Of a DNA stretch of 43,921 nt, positions 43,697 through 43,921 are shown in pieces. Numbering within the stretch: the first letter of the stretch is position 1; each line of letters opens with the position of its first letter. The notes under the pieces are model-generated. The model was not told the DNA's origin and made no database searches. It saw nothing but the letters and a program-made list of their open reading frames with translations. Source of the DNA: an uncultured bacterium (GTDB lineage: Bacteria; Electryoneota; Electryoneia; Electryoneales; Electryoneaceae); assembly GCA_913009835.1 (NCBI GenBank), contig CAJVXH010000006.1:1-43921 (forward strand), read 5' to 3'. The position numbers and the translations under genes were made by a program.

Positions 43697-43753
43697 TACA
43701 CTTTGTTGCCAACCCGCGAGTGTACTGGCAATCATAAAGCCCATCAAATCGAC

Positions 43754-43921
43754 AGATCGGAAGAGCGTCGTGTAGGGAAAGAGTGTAGATCTCGGTGGTC
43801 GCCGTATCATTAAAAAAAAAACAAAAAAATACAGAAATAAACTTTTATACAGGGAACGCAGCACGATCACTCCATCACCCTTCTGTCTTCCCTCACTTGT
43901 TCCCTGCCTCCCCCCACCCTC
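43754..43921. other. Reverse-complement Illumina adapter, poly-A and junk (artefact)
   Basis: 43754-43811 is the exact reverse complement of the adapter at 30-87 (begins AGATCGGAAGAGCGTCGTGT). A poly-A run and about 100 unrelated bases follow, the usual read-through artefact. The genomic insert ends at 43753. The open frame 43685-43870 contains a peptide translated from this adapter and is not a gene. Confidence 0.97.

Noticed and set aside
43685-43870. 61-residue open frame near the right end
   Set aside because: Its central part is a translation of the sequencing adapter (43754-43811).
1-43921. tRNA, rRNA or known riboswitch
   Set aside because: All gaps longer than 150 bases were read for cloverleaf or conserved RNA patterns; none was convincing by eye. 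A covariance-model scan would be needed to exclude small RNAs.

Overview
This window looks like an assembled metagenomic contig from an uncultured bacterium of the wider FCB group (Bacteroidota/Fibrobacterota and allied candidate phyla). The evidence is two secreted proteins with type IX-style C-terminal sorting tails, a DUF2723 membrane protein with the FWDCGEF motif, a choice-of-anchor-V haem-motif protein, a DUF4837-like lipoprotein, paired DUF3857/transglutaminase proteins and several lipoproteins. The phylum is an inference. Only about 88-43753 is genomic. An intact 58-base Illumina adapter lies at 30-87 and its reverse complement at 43754-43811, each next to a homopolymer and junk.

Layout. 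88-186: start of a flavin disulphide-reductase gene cut by the contig end. 338-1447: an S41-peptidase-like lipoprotein. 1780-2364: bioY. 2706-6694: two overlapping DUF3857/transglutaminase exported proteins. 7245-10364: a stand-alone ketosynthase-acyltransferase protein. 10490-12865: a secreted Asp-box propeller protein. 13053-13562: a YjbQ-family protein. 13860-15727: an AbiE-type toxin-antitoxin pair with a frameshifted toxin. 15806-18723: hutU, with a rhuM gene between the full gene and a second, diverged hutU 3' end. 19046-19702: an exported protein. 19719-20821: a VapBC45-like pair. 20898-25577: a leftward run (purE, RmlD-like reductase, two GT2 glycosyltransferases, accA), mostly with 4-base overlaps. 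25939-29245: lipoprotein, outer-membrane barrel and GT2. 29875-32913: the DUF2723-TPR protein. 33085-36570: a sorting-tail haem-motif protein, a frameshifted small gene, a lipoprotein, and rplU-rpmA. 36916-38629: a decayed STAND-NTPase/TPR gene. 38913-39848: mdh, followed 1.2 kb later by a diverged mdh 3' end. 41143-43625: an OLD-family nuclease and a small secreted protein.

Housekeeping and envelope genes (purine, fatty-acid, malate and histidine metabolism, ribosomal proteins, glycosylation, secretion) alternate with defence or stress modules: AbiE, RhuM, VapBC45, STAND-TPR and OLD. Three of these modules show decay or insertion scars.

The most unusual content is in the intergenic DNA. Many hairpin elements share one outer frame, about TTGCC...GGATTATCC, around interchangeable palindromic cores. 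One core has been amplified into two tandem arrays with the same 48-base period but different linkers. Five heptanucleotide tandem repeats also occur. At hutU and mdh, an accessory segment of about 1.1-1.2 kb lies between an intact gene and a second copy of its 3' end. Those copies differ mainly at synonymous positions, which suggests insertion at gene ends with replacement of the 3' coding end.
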